Assembly (NCBI GenBank): GCA_947561585.1
Contig: CANNZV010000113.1
Location: forward strand, 425,999-489,998
DNA from: Caprella mutica
Lineage: Eukaryota > Arthropoda > Malacostraca > Amphipoda > Caprellidae
Direction: 5' to 3'
DNA length: 64,000 nt
Both the position numbers and the translations under genes were made by a program. Under the pieces are notes generated by a model. It saw nothing but the letters and a program-made list of their open reading frames with translations. It was not told the origin of the DNA and searched no databases. Of this stretch, positions 1 to 10,915 are shown in pieces (position 1 is the first letter of the stretch; each line of letters begins with the position of its first letter).

Positions 1-226
1 AGATGATTTCTCATAGGAAACAAGGTGTAAGAAGGTCTTGGTGACCACCTCTTAATTTTTTATGTTGCGATCGGTTCTGGGAAAATTCGGTATCGGAATT
101 ATCTTTCTGAGGTATAAATTAAAACTTATCAGTTAGATGAATCGGGAGGCGAGCCACCCCTCAAACTCCCCAAACAGATCATTAAACATTGCAGTACAAC
201 CAACTAGCGGATGTAAAAAACTGCAT

Positions 227-364
227 AACGGCCAAGTATGTTGAGGGTTTCAAAATAATCTTCATTTTTATATAAATATATGAAAATTACTTTAAAAAAC
301 TCAACAAGAATGACAAGAAATAAATGAAAATTATTTCAAACTCTCAACATAAATATTGGCCGTA
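227..364. repeat. Short inverted repeat, MITE-like
   Basis: The two ends are imperfect inverted copies of about 40 bp, beginning TAACGGCCAAGTATGTTGAG on the left and TTACGGCCAATATTTATG on the right when read inward, around an AT-rich centre. No coding potential is seen. Probably a small non-autonomous DNA element; no target-site duplication was established. Confidence 0.55.
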
Positions 365-399
365 ATGTAGTTTGTGCGTTGGCTAAGTATTTTCCATTC

Positions 400-745
400 A
401 GAGACCGAAATTTCAAGCCACCGTCGCCATATGACCCTTTGCCAATTCACCTGTTTGTAAACTTTTTATTCAGCCACTGTCTGACAGATCTTGGCCAATG
501 AGGTGGGGCTCCATCTTGCATAAAAGCAAATATTTCTCAGACTGTTGGAATCAAAGAAGAAGACCAAAAGTCAGACTTGAGTGAATAAAGATAATATCAC
601 CATAATCAATGAAAACGGGACCGAAAATTCCCAATACCATTTGGTCGCCAACACGTTTGTTCGAAGTGAATGAAGTGTTTTCTCTGTTACAACAAATGTG
701 AGTGTTTACTTCACCGAGAAATGTGCATCATCCGAAATCATTAGG
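400..745 (-). pseudogene. Decayed DDE transposase fragment (IS630/Tc1-mariner type)
   Basis: Read on the minus strand, this stretch gives broken blocks resembling the catalytic region of arthropod IS630/Tc1-mariner transposases. There is an ISDDAHF block near 735, a GPVFIDYG-like block near 620, and a well-kept FMQDGAPPHWPRSVRQWL block near 475-530, which normally carries the second catalytic Asp. The blocks lie in different frames with stops between them, so the gene is dead. No inverted repeats bounding it were found. The family call rests on recognising these motifs; a translated search would settle it. Confidence 0.5.
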
Positions 746-943
746 TAGGTGCTTAAGGAAGTCCTGTGATTGCAAAATCTTGTCTAACAATTCTTAATTA
801 AATGACGTTTTTGATGCACAGTCTTTTGTAATTATGATAGATACTCAATTAAGATTAAATTATCAAGTTTTTATCCCTTATTTTTCTATAAAATCAATAG
901 TTGCAAAAGTGTATAAATGAGAAGACAAGTATTTTGTAATCGT

Positions 944-949
944 TTTATT
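944..949 (-). promoter_or_regulatory. Poly(A) signal of the cuticular protein gene
   Basis: AATAAA on the minus strand, about 145 bases past the stop codon of the cuticular protein gene. Correct placement for its 3' end. Confidence 0.5.
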
Positions 950-1092
950 TACACTACAAATATAGTCAACAAACAATCAACAACAAAATAACAAATAAGA
1001 TATCATCTCACACAGTTCATGAATTCTAATCACAGTTTGGCTTAATTAAAGTTCTTCTGAATAATATAAACACTATCATCCTAACACAAGAC

Positions 1093-1957
1093 TTAGTAAG
1101 GAGCGCCATAGCCAGTACTGGGCTTTCCACCAGATCCTCCACTTCCACCGGTGGGAGGCGCGGCATAAGAGTCTCCACCAGCTGGTCTTTTACCACCCCC
1201 TACATTCGCTGTTCCTTCGTAGGTGACGTCAGCGACGTAACCTCCCTCAGCGGTGACGAAATATTTCACGATTTGGGTCCTACCGTCCGGAAGTAGAACT
1301 CTGTATTCACCCTGTAGCAAAATTAGAAATATTTAGCATAAGATAACCTCATCAATTAACTTTTTTCTTATATGTGTTTTGACTTCTCACTTGAGTTGTG
1401 TCTCCGTCCCTCTCTTCTCCGTGTCCGAAATTATTTCCAGAAGCGCCATCTACATTCTCATACGCGTAAGAATATTGGGCCTGAAATGGCGGGAAACATT
1501 AAACAAGGAATGGAAATAAAGTTTCCAGTGGATATTTAAACACGAAAGAGAATTAAATGATTGCGTCAGTGACGTCAAAAGATGACAGTAAAGAATAGAT
1601 GTAGTTCTTTAGGTGCGAAATTCGATGAAGGAATTTGACATCAGGGAATGTAGTTAATATTCCAGGTGACAATTGATGTCTTGGGGAAACATTACTACCT
1701 GGGTTTTAATTAATAGATTAGTAGTAATAATAAAGTAAATAAATAAAATTAACTTTCTTACTAGATATCAGATGACTAATTTTACTCACAGGTGAAGTTG
1801 GGCCCTGATCTCCACCACCAAATCCACCACTACCTCCAAATCCTCCACTACCTCCATATCCACCACCCACTCCTCCCCCCGTTTGTATGGGGGGTGCACC
1901 GTACTGGTCGGGGAGTGCTGTAGATGAACTGACAACTAGCAGAGTCACGAGTGAGAT
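1093..1957 (-). CDS. RR-type cuticular protein, pro-resilin-like (three exons, first exon not found)
   Basis: Structural cuticle protein with a Rebers-Riddiford chitin-binding domain. Exons on the minus strand are 1957-1790, 1480-1391 and 1311-1093, all joined in phase 0 with GT-AG ends. The first seen exon gives the end of a signal peptide (ISLVTLLVVSSSTA), then YGAPP and a Gly-rich GGYGGSGGFGG stretch. The second gives AQYSYAYENVDGASGNNFGH and the acidic EERDGDTTQ. The third gives GEYRVLLPDGRTQIVKYF, then GGYVADVTYEG, and ends in a GGSGG/STGYGAPY tail, TAA at 1095-1093. Domain order and the YGAP and GGSGG motifs fit pro-resilin-like cuticle proteins. About 158 residues are visible. As usual for this family, a short first exon carrying the start codon and first few residues should lie upstream; I could not place it, and a possible transposon sits at 2020-2515. 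Such proteins are secreted into chitinous cuticle. Confidence 0.88.
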
Positions 1958-2019
1958 CTGCAAATAACAAAACGAAAAGAAATTTAGAGGAAGAATTACT
2001 GAAAGTTCTAAAGTGAACT

Positions 2020-2515
2020 TTAACAATAGAAAGACCAGTAAAAATGTACAGCATTAGAGACCAGACGGGCCTCATTGGCCCGCTCATTATTTTTTAGTTG
2101 AAAACTCCTATAAGTGTTCATCTTTTAGATGAGATATTGAAGGACTTGGTCGAGATATTCCAATCTTATTGTATGTTCTACTGAAATATGAACGGGACGA
2201 AGTCGACATATCAGAATAAGTAGGCTATCATAGCTAATATTCTCACAAGTTTTTTTGCTAGTTTGGCGCAAAACGTGACACAAAAGTGCTTTTATTTCAC
2301 CCGGGCTGCAGAGGCTCGTCTGGTAACTAATTATTTAAAACTAAATAGAAAAGATATGTTGCATTGTTTTTATTGATAATTATACGATTTATAAATAGGT
2401 CATAGGCATTCAAAGTCACTGAGTTTTGGCAGCTCTATCAGATTATTTTTTAAGGTATGCATATATATTCCCACAAGAATGGGCCTTTCAGACCTGTTGG
2501 TCATTCCAGGGTTAA
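2020..2515. mobile_element. Possible non-autonomous piggyBac-like element
   Basis: Bounded by TTAA at 2020-2023 and 2512-2515. Ends read inward are TTAACAATAGAAAGACCAG on the left and TTAACCCTGGAATGACCAAC on the right, an imperfect inverted repeat, followed by a second similar block (GACCAGACGGGCC and GACCAACAGGTCTG). TTAA target sites are the hallmark of piggyBac. No transposase ORF inside. It lies just upstream of the visible cuticular protein exons, probably in intron 1. Confidence 0.4.
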
Positions 2516-5415
2516 ATAATTTTTGTTTTTTTCCCGTCTCTGAAACTAGAACTAAATATGTAAAATTTGCCAGATTTTTATGTTTAAAATTATTACTGTC
2601 GTACTATGCCTGTAGTTAATAGAGAGGAATTAAGTAAACACATGAAAATTATTTTGGGACATCAGTTTACTTTTCCTACTCTATTATTATATTGTTCACG
2701 GTTTGATAGCAGTTTCTTCTTGCACAAACAAACACCATTAGTTATTGCTAATAAAGTTGATAAGTGCATTGTAATATTGCACACTCACTGTAGTGATGAA
2801 CTGCATTGTAGCTGATGATGTGAACTGACTCTGTCTATGCAGGTTGAGATTGTAATGCGACTTGTGTTCCTTTCTGTTGTCTTTTATACTCACCTCAGCA
2901 CTTAATTTAGGCAGGTGAGGAGACCATGTCACGCCATATAGTATGTGATAACTTTTCTTTTCACTATACTACAATCATTACTTTATCTATAAATAGAAAT
3001 TAAAGAAAAGGAAATTAGTATTTTATAGGGTAGAATGTTTGAACCTTGTGTTTCCTCGACTTAGAAAACAATTTTCTCGTTATTTTTCTCCTAACAATTT
3101 TAGAGATTTGTTTCTATATAAAAGTAATTAATATAATATTTTATTAAAAATAATTAAGTAAAATATTAAATTGTTAGTACAAAAATATGTTTTCATTAAT
3201 AATAACAACGAATTTAGAAGCAAAGTTAAATTTTAGCTTCATTTTTATTTTATGATATTGTAAGCTAGCATTCTTCTATTTTCTAAACTTTCGAACTACC
3301 ATTTAAGACAAAGTATCCGTTCATGAATATTGAATCTTAAAACACTGAAGAATACTTTTTGATTGAACAATGTAATTTTTCAGCCCTTAAAATTAAAATA
3401 TATTCATGAGTGTCTCAATATCGAAAAGGAAATATGTTATATAGGTTAGGAATCACTTTAAATCACTAATTCTACTTTTCATTATTGAGGAAAAATAGTT
3501 TGCAGACAAAGTATAATGTGTCGAATAGGGTTAATAACCTTATAAAATATTAAATATCCAGGACTCCAGATATTAAATAATTACATTTTATTTTAGTGAT
3601 CTATTTATTCATATGCATATACAATAAATGTTACATCAAAATAAACATCTAGATCAAAAGATGAAAGTTCATTACAGTGTTTACCAAACTATAGTTGGGA
3701 AACTTTCATTGGATTAATTTTGAAATATTGTACTTAGATTAACTTATTAGTAGGTATATATTTTGATTAATGCAACCATCCACACTTCTAGTTCGTGTCC
3801 TCAGATTTAACTAAAGTTATTAATTGAATAATGAATAGAGTATAATATATTTAATGACATAAGTTGTAAAATATACATTAAAAATTAGAAATTGATTAGG
3901 ATTTTTAATACTGTATAAATTAGCTAATTAATGAAATAATTTATTCAATGCTTATAAGAATAGTATTTACAATATCATTTTATAACCTATTTTGACTAAT
4001 TTCTGGATATTCCTAAAAGCATGACATACCGCAGACTGAAAATGGGGATAAGGGAATTATATATTGGAGTGATTTTATTATCACAAAGTCAGTTAATACA
4101 GTCAATAGTTTTATTTATTCACATAATAGTATAAATGCGAACTGCATATAAATTATAGAGAAAATATAACCACTCTCTTGTTTGATGACTTCACTTTATA
4201 GAAATTACAAGTATTTAACCTCTGTGGTTTGTGACAACTTTTTAAAAAGATATAGAAACAGATTAGCTTTATCTTTAGTTCAGTGATACCATAACACAAA
4301 CTCTTTAACTATCCTTACAACTATATAGAAAGCCATTATTATACTTATACATACAGTGATTAATAAACTCTTAATAGGCAGTCAAATTAAAGTGTTCCGC
4401 AATTTTTTAGCAATTTGCAAATTCACATACCAAAAAATAGACTACTAATTTTAATACTTGTAGGTATTTTATGACTTGGTTGTCGAAAACAATATCAAAT
4501 TAGGAAACTGTGATTTGAAAAAAATAACATTATGCAGAAACTCTTTTCTTTGATATACAACATTATACATTGTAGGTAATGTATAAAAATTTGACACCAA
4601 GTTTTTTTTCCATCTTTCAGTTCATCAACTAAATTTGACAGTAACGAAATCTTCATAATTTTTATCCGCTTTAAAAAAATCCATTCACTTCGGGAGAGAC
4701 ACGAAATCTTAGGTAATTAACTTCTGTGAGATATCATCTCAATCTACCATTGATAAATAGAAGTTATTTTAAACCAAGCAATTAATAGATTGTAAGGCGA
4801 TATCTCCCCTAGCAGTGTACAGCTTAGCTACCAATTTAACGGTCTGGTGCTTGGGAGTGACCACAAGCATAGGACTTACAGAGCTAGCGTGTGACAAACC
4901 TATCACTTTCGCCTCTAGAAAGATAGTATCGTGTACAATATGTGATTTATTGTGAAAGAGGAAATGGAGAATAAGTGATAGTAGTAAATGCACCTAATAG
5001 GCAGCCTCACTATCTACAGCAGGTCAAAACTAACTGTCAAAACTAACTGAAATTAGGAACATATTTCTCATATCTGAGGAAAGGGATTTCAAGCTTTCAA
5101 ACATATATCATATATGTATATAGTATTGTGTTGAATAGAAGTAACTTATTAGTGTAGAGGATTTAAATAAATTACCCTAACAAATAGCTAAATGTTATGC
5201 ATTGTTTTTATGGTTAAGAAATATCTTTTGTACCATTTTATTCATATCATTTATGTGGTATCGTTTGGATGGTTTATTTTGTCGAAATATATTTAGAACG
5301 ACTGAAATCTAGGATTCATTTTTATTTAGTTAGTTTAAAGTAAGCTATAGTTATACAATGTGTATGACTAGTATTTTTCAGTGCTAATTACTTGATTAAT
5401 GACTTGATTAATGTC
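2516..5415. other. AT-rich intergenic DNA
   Basis: No gene, RNA or clear repeat recognised. Open frames here are short and AT-rich. A stretch near 4770-4990 has somewhat higher GC but no recognisable protein family. The missing first exon of the cuticular protein gene may lie here. Confidence 0.5.
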
Positions 5416-6489
5416 TTAATTAATTAATGTCTCCTCACTAAAGGAATTCCTAACGTTGTCTCCTCTGACGGCGTAAGCAAGATTCTCAATTAAAATCTGA
5501 AAGTCTGAAGCTCTTAGCAATATTTTGATCTTATTGAGTAGGAGTAAGTCCCCCAAAGACGAAGAAGCTGCCACACATCTCGCCCCAATTTGAGATCTGT
5601 TGGGGAGGTGGATGAGCTTGAAGTGGTTCTTCTTGAGGATTACAAAAGTCATAATTTCTTTGACGAGAGAATAAATAAGAGACAACAGTAGAATTGTTTG
5701 CCAAAGCCAAAGAGAAGTGAACATTTTCTCGTAGATCTCCATGAGGGGAAGGTAGCATCCAATCGTCTCTGTCCGGTCCATCCACAACTGCATATTTGGC
5801 GCGAGTTCGCACTCTATAAATGGCGGGAAAGCCAACGAGAAAGAGTCACTGAAATTAGTCATTTCCCTCTGTTCGAACAGGAACAGTGGAAGCTTTAGAT
5901 AAAATCCTGCTAAAGTCATGTTCATGATGAAGAAAATCAGTAAGTTTGCAGACAAACAGGCTAACAGTACATAAAGTCTCAGGTTTGGTAGGTGACGATG
6001 TCGACCCAAGTGTTTGGAGAAATAGCATTCTGAAAGATAGAACCTTTGCTCTTCATTTTCAATGTTACTCACTGATTCAGTGAATTCTTTCACTTTCCCA
6101 TCTTCCATTTTCTTTACGTAAATCTGCAATGTGAAGCAAATGAACAAAGCTACTGCAAAGACGTAAGGAATCCATTTGTAATGCAATGCGTAAACTCTCC
6201 TGACGTCACCATCTTCATTCTGAGCTGAAAAAGGGTACGTGAGACACATGTCCTTCATTTCTGGACTGACTTCACTTCTGTCGAATTTATTGACGCAGAT
6301 AGCCTCCTCTTGACTGAACCAACTCGTTAGGATGGACACAATATAGGCAGTAAAGATTACTGCAGACCATCTGTAGTAAATGAAGACAACGAAACACTCG
6401 GCGTACCCGCTGAAGAATTCCGGAGGCATTAGTTGAGTGAGGAAGGGCTCAATGTTGTTCATAATTCTGTTTGAGTGAATGAAAGCCAT
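5416..6489 (-). CDS. Divergent innexin, intronless
   Basis: Invertebrate gap-junction subunit of 357 residues, a normal innexin length, in one uninterrupted exon. Four hydrophobic segments lie at about 36-55, 104-125, 168-195 and 258-285. The first extracellular loop has two cysteines (AICVNKFDRS and DMCLTYPFS) and so does the second (FIECELAPN and IGCYLPLMEIYEKMF), as in innexins; the latter matches the family's C-x-LPLN-x3-EKI/MF region. The YYQW signature at the start of the second membrane segment is altered to HYKW. The start at 6489 gives an N terminus of usual size. It most resembles the innexin reading frame at 44405-45370, sharing FPPF before the loop-2 cysteine and CxLPLMExYEK after it, so the two are probably paralogues. 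Innexins work as hexameric or octameric channels in the plasma membrane. Partner and tissue are unknown. Confidence 0.85.
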   Translation of the reverse strand: MAFIHSNRIMNNIEPFLTQLMPPEFFSGYAECFVVFIYYRWSAVIFTAYIVSILTSWFSQEEAICVNKFDRSEVSPEMKDMCLTYPFSAQNEDGDVRRVYALHYKWIPYVFAVALFICFTLQIYVKKMEDGKVKEFTESVSNIENEEQRFYLSECYFSKHLGRHRHLPNLRLYVLLACLSANLLIFFIMNMTLAGFYLKLPLFLFEQREMTNFSDSFSLAFPPFIECELAPNMQLWMDRTETIGCYLPLMEIYEKMFTSLWLWQTILLLSLIYSLVKEIMTFVILKKNHFKLIHLPNRSQIGARCVAASSSLGDLLLLNKIKILLRASDFQILIENLAYAVRGDNVRNSFSEETLIN

Positions 6490-6724
6490 GTTCTCCTGGA
6501 TAATTTGCCACTAATTTGGTTCGATTGAAGAAGGATTTATTTCGATAATAACCAATTTTTATGTAGGTGTCCCGTATCCAAATTACAGGATATGAAACAC
6601 CCCTCATTTATCTTTTTTGTGAATTAATTTAGTTCAATTATTTAAATTTTATGATATTTGCTTATTATAATTTACATATATTGTTATTAGCATTGGAAAA
6701 ATTGGGATAGTATAATATTGACTA

Positions 6725-6985
6725 GAGTACTTTCCCGTTAAAAATAACGGGTCATCATCAATACTAATTACTTACTTTTAATGAATTAAATTAAAATAAT
6801 TTTTTTTTGCACAGTCTAATTAATTTCATGGATAAAACATTTAAAAAATTGAATAAAAACAGAGGAATTTAAAGATCAAGTCAATATGTTCCAGTGCGTA
6901 TCATAGTTCATGTTTAATACCCGTCGTGTAAAAGCGGACACAAAATAAATAAATTAATAAATAAACACACAACGGGTATTATTAG
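6725..6985. mobile_element. Dispersed small DNA element, copy 1
   Basis: Starts with a small palindrome (CCCGTTAAAAATAACGGG) and ends with ACACACAACGGGTATTA. A related copy in opposite orientation lies at about 57600-57875, sharing the palindrome, a GTATCATAGTTC-like block and the GTGTCC(A/G)C(T/A)TTT block. No ORF. Class not determined. Confidence 0.5.
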
Positions 6986-7129
6986 GATAGATTATTAGGA
7001 TATATATGGATTTTTAATTTAATATGGATTTTGATTTAAGAATGTAACAGTGAGATATTTCATATTTATTATTAACTTTGGACATAGAGTTATGATATAC
7101 ACTATAGAGAGGTTATAGTGTTGCAGCGA

Positions 7130-7251
7130 TTGCAGGACGGTGAGAAAGACAGTGTAAAATACTTATTTTGTTTCAGTTATATCATTACTATGGAATTGAA
7201 GCCAGATTACCAGTCACGTGACCCCAAAATAAAGAATTAACCGTCCTGCAA
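7130..7251. repeat. Small inverted-repeat sequence
   Basis: A perfect 12 bp inverted pair, TTGCAGGACGGT at 7130-7141 and ACCGTCCTGCAA at 7240-7251, about 100 bp apart. Possibly a very short MITE. No TSD checked out. Confidence 0.35.
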
Positions 7252-7939
7252 GACGCGATATAATTTTGGCCACTGACTCACCACTTGACTTTGGAACGAA
7301 AGATGCAATTAATTTTTTTACCATATGGTAGTACGGACAGATGTAAATTAACTTATTAAAATATTTACTGGTACATACAGGACACAGTAATTGGAAAGTG
7401 ATTTGAAGTGAAGTTAAGCTGAACACTGAATACATTGTTTTCAATTACATATTATTATATAGTATATATTATATAATATATACTAATAAGAAGTTAAGAA
7501 CCATTTATTCTCAGCAGTAAAACATACACCTACTTGAATAACAATGAGTTCATTATGGTAAATGGAAATTAATTTGAATAAATGACACTCTGTAATGGCA
7601 TAGAAATTAGAATGGAGGAAACCATTGAAAGTATTTCTATGGAAAAACGAGGTAATTTACACCTTGCATAGAATACTCTCTCTCTCTTTGTCCTTTATTC
7701 CATTCATTAATTTCACTGATATTATATAATGTTACAAAAAGAATACAATAGAACTAACTATTTTTAATAAATATTAAAAAGATTTTCTTTTAGTAAGTAA
7801 CTTTTATATTATTTATCACTGAATAAATTAGATAAAAAAATTAGATAAATTTTTAATTTTAAATTAATTGATAAAATTGAAAGTTCTATAGTATTCAGTT
7901 GTCTAATTTATGCATCACTGTACATTAGGAAGGTAACTA

Positions 7940-8175
7940 GATTAGGTGAACTCGTAGAGCGCATACCTTCGCCGCCGCATATAAGTGACCTTCACCTCTA
8001 ACCTGCTCGCTCCCAAATTCTAATAAACTGGTTCCTGGATAATGTCCCACCAAATTTTTGACAATTGGTAGAAAGACATTGACCTTTGACTGGATCATTC
8101 TTAATATTTTACCAGATGGTCCCTGGACATTGGACCTTGACCAATCCAACCACCAAATTCCAGGCAATTTTATAA
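7940..8175 (-). repeat. Dispersed repeat with GCGCTCTACGAGT end, copy A
   Basis: Minus-strand reading ends in GGCGGCGAAGGTATGCGCTC followed by TACGAGT. A related sequence in opposite orientation ends at about 12720. Both contain CATTATCCAGGAAC and AAGGTC-rich blocks. I recall similar tails on dispersed repeats of other animals but cannot name the family. Confidence 0.55.
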
Positions 8176-8204
8176 ATAAATAAGGTAATAACAGCAGGGG
8201 ATAC

Positions 8205-8800
8205 CTTACGTTATTATAAAATTGTAACTCCTTAAATATTTCATTTTCTATGAGTAAGACCAAAAGAAAATAGTTTTGAGGGCTCCTCTTAGAGTACATT
8301 GAAATGATGTAAATTTTGTGATGAAAGTTCAAAGTATTAATTCGGAGTATTTGAGTCCAACCATATATTAACTCTCACTCAGTATAGGTGAGTAATTAAT
8401 TATATACTTAGATTTAAATAATTGTGTTACATTGAACAGACTGTTATTTTATGCACTGAATAATATTTTACCAGTAAGGTAAGTCTCGAGTTATCGGACG
8501 GTTCCACATTTTCGGACACTTAGAAAGAAAATATATTAATATTTATTAAACATTTATTTTAATAGGTGTTCATTATACCTGCATGTACATAAATCGAAGT
8601 TCCGAACTAATTACTCACCTATACTGAGTGAGAGCTAAGCTATGGTTGGATTTTAATACATTTAATAAATACTTCCATCACAAAGATTTCATCATTTCAA
8701 TTTAATCTAAGAGGAAACCTCAAAACCATTTTCTTTTGATCTAACTCATAGAAAATGAAATGTTCAAGCTGTTACAGTTATATAATAACTTGAAACACAC
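8205..8800. repeat. Foldback element with ~190 bp inverted arms
   Basis: The arms at about 8205-8398 and 8606-8800 are inverted copies of each other, around a ~207 bp loop. Shared blocks include CATTTCATTTTCTATGAGT and CTCACTCAGTATAGGTGAGT, with the reverse complement in the right arm. Loop and right-arm sequence reappear at 59140-59345 and 60230-60345, so this is a dispersed element. A transcript would fold into a long imperfect hairpin. No ORF of note. Confidence 0.75.
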
Positions 8801-9863
8801 ATCGCTTTTATTATCATTTGTGATAAGATCGGGTTGTACCTAATAAAAACGGGACCTACCTGCATGCAAACCAATTAAGTTAGTTTTAATTAAGTAAGAA
8901 TAACGTCATTTATAAGAAGTCAGTTTTATCACCTATCTTACGTTTTTTATCTGAAATCAAAAGTAATATTCAGATGTTAACACTTAGGTTGTATGTTGTA
9001 AAATAGTCAAACTGATATTGTTTTGTTATCTTATGTGATAAGAGATAAAGTAAATAGATCAATGTTAAACTGCTCAATGTGCCTAATTAACCACTTCTGT
9101 TTCGATAAGAGAAGAAAAAATCCATACTGACATACGCAAGAGTTCTTTATCAGTAGCTGATAACTTGAAGATAGTTCGTACCATCTATCATTGATTACTA
9201 TTCAGTTCTCAGTAAACAGTGCTGCTACTAGAACAACTATACCAACCAAGTTACAGCTGTCACTATAAATACATTTAATACTTACAAAAATAGATATATA
9301 ATTAACACTTGAACTATTATGCAGTCAATTTTATTGGTTTCTACTTTCCAAAATTTGTTTCAAACAAATTATTATTGGTAGATATATCATATATACTTAA
9401 TTGAACTGAGTATGTGAACGTAGAAAACTTAGATTTGCTATCAGAAGTTTGAAGTTTCCATTGTAATCGATGATGGTGTGTTCATTTTTCAAAAACTTCC
9501 AAATCAATAGAATACAAGACTATTGATAATAATGACATCTTCGCTGTTTCTTTTCAGGATCTTTACAGAAATTTTGGATAATTTAAGAGTGACTTTAGCA
9601 TAGATATCATTCAGTATACCTCATTAGTTTTCTCTGCTATTGACAAGACTTTATAGAGTTAATTACAAGCAGAATAACATTACACATCGTACACTGGGTT
9701 TAAATTATTTGATTCTCAACTTGGGACAACTGAAGGAAGTAGTGAAAAAAATTGAAATACCTAAACAACATATTAACTTTGATGACCCGATAGAAAGTAA
9801 GGAACCCAAACAACAGAGAAATTTAAGCAACTGAAGTATCTCGGACAGAAAAAATCAATCATC
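8801..9863. other. Intergenic region upstream of the small membrane protein gene
   Basis: No gene recognised. The last ~250 bases are likely 5' UTR or promoter of the gene starting at 9864. A 64-codon open frame at 9640-9834 is AT-rich and matches nothing I know, so I treat it as upstream non-coding sequence. Confidence 0.4.
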
Positions 9864-10285
9864 ATGAGCAGCAGAAGCTCCCTTGCTAGTTTAGGCAATA
9901 AGCCATCAGTCCATAAGTTCGTTCATAGGCACCAGCTTCTGATGGGGATCTTGGTGTCACTGATGTCCCTGGTACTCACCTTTACGATCATCGGATTGGT
10001 GGCCGCCCTGCCTCATTACAATGTACCGAGTGGTGCTGAGACAGCCAGAGTAGCCAGCAGTGGGATACTGGGTAAGTTGGCACTGAGGGATATGCAGGGG
10101 ATACGTATATAAATATAATAAATTTAATACTAAATTATTATAAATATAATGTCTGTTATTTCTTTCAACTTTCAGGTAGAGATCAATTACCGAAAACAGC
10201 AAACATTGCACCGGTTGCAGACACAGTACTAGCTTATTATGACCAGAACATAATGCACTACAAGCATGAACAGGAGCAGCTTTAA
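9864..10285 (+). CDS. Small single-pass membrane protein, two exons, function unknown
   Basis: Exons 9864-10071 and 10176-10285 join with a clean donor (TGG|GTAAGT), a pyrimidine-rich acceptor (TTTCAACTTTCAG) and matching phase 1, giving 105 residues. The start ATG follows AATCATC, a fair insect start context. Residues 1-24 are Ser- and Lys/His-rich (SSRSSLASLGNKP). Residues about 25-48 form one strong hydrophobic segment (LLMGILVSLMSLVLTFTIIG). The rest is polar and ends DTVLAYYDQNIMHYKHEQEQ plus a final Leu. The composition and clean splice argue for a real gene. I do not recognise the family. The topology is not certain: the basic N terminus favours an inside-N orientation with the tail outside or in the lumen. 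Confidence 0.7.
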
Positions 10286-10344
10286 CTTGCTATTACTTTT
10301 TAGGTATCAAATAATAGTAGATTTTTTTAAAGCAATTTTTATTA

Positions 10345-10915
10345 TATTAATCAATGAGGCTAATGTTTCTTATAATTTTACTGTAACCATCATGGAATTT
10401 GATAGCATAAATTTAGTTTTATATGCATCTCAAGATTTTTATAATCAAAACTCTAAAATAGTCGTTCTACTTCCTACTTGCTAATTTTCAGTTTGAAGAA
10501 AAATAATGTACACCGTTTTATTTTTTGATGCCAACAGGCAAGTATAATCAATTCAATATTAAATATATTCCTGTAAGGGAATAAAATTGGAAAAACTTAT
10601 TATAGAAACATTAATGTACTTCAGGAAATCATTAACATTTTAAATGAAAGTTTAATATGCATTGTTTGTTTATAAAATTCAAATTTGAAATTAAAACAAA
10701 GAGCATACAATCTTTTTTTCAACGTCAGATAGTGTTTCGTACAATTGTTGCATACTTAGTATTAAAAACTTTAAAAGCATCTAAAAAATTTTTTACCGAA
10801 GCGAATTTCATATAAGGCTTGCAGATTATTGATACTAGACCTTAGTTTTTAGATATTTTGAAATAAACTCATATTTTCCACGGAGCCTGGAGAGGCCATT
10901 TAAACTTTCATATTA
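10345..10915 (+). repeat. Direct repeat, copy 1
   Basis: About 570 bp matching 13855-14425 in the same orientation, diverged but collinear. Both share GAGGCTAATGTTTCTTAT near the start, TTATAGAAACATT in the middle and CTGGAGAGG(C/A)C near the end. Either a dispersed element or a local duplication. No coding potential. The stretch 10916-12394 between the copies shows nothing I can name. Confidence 0.65.

Noticed and set aside
4769..4993. 74-codon minus-strand frame
   Set aside because: Short, no recognised domain, no supporting splice sites or conserved neighbours.
7937..8332. 131-codon minus-strand frame
   Set aside because: Spans a dispersed repeat and one arm of the foldback element; no recognisable protein.
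9640..9834. 64-codon frame upstream of the small membrane protein
   Set aside because: AT-rich, Lys/Asn/Gln-rich, no family; more likely 5' UTR.
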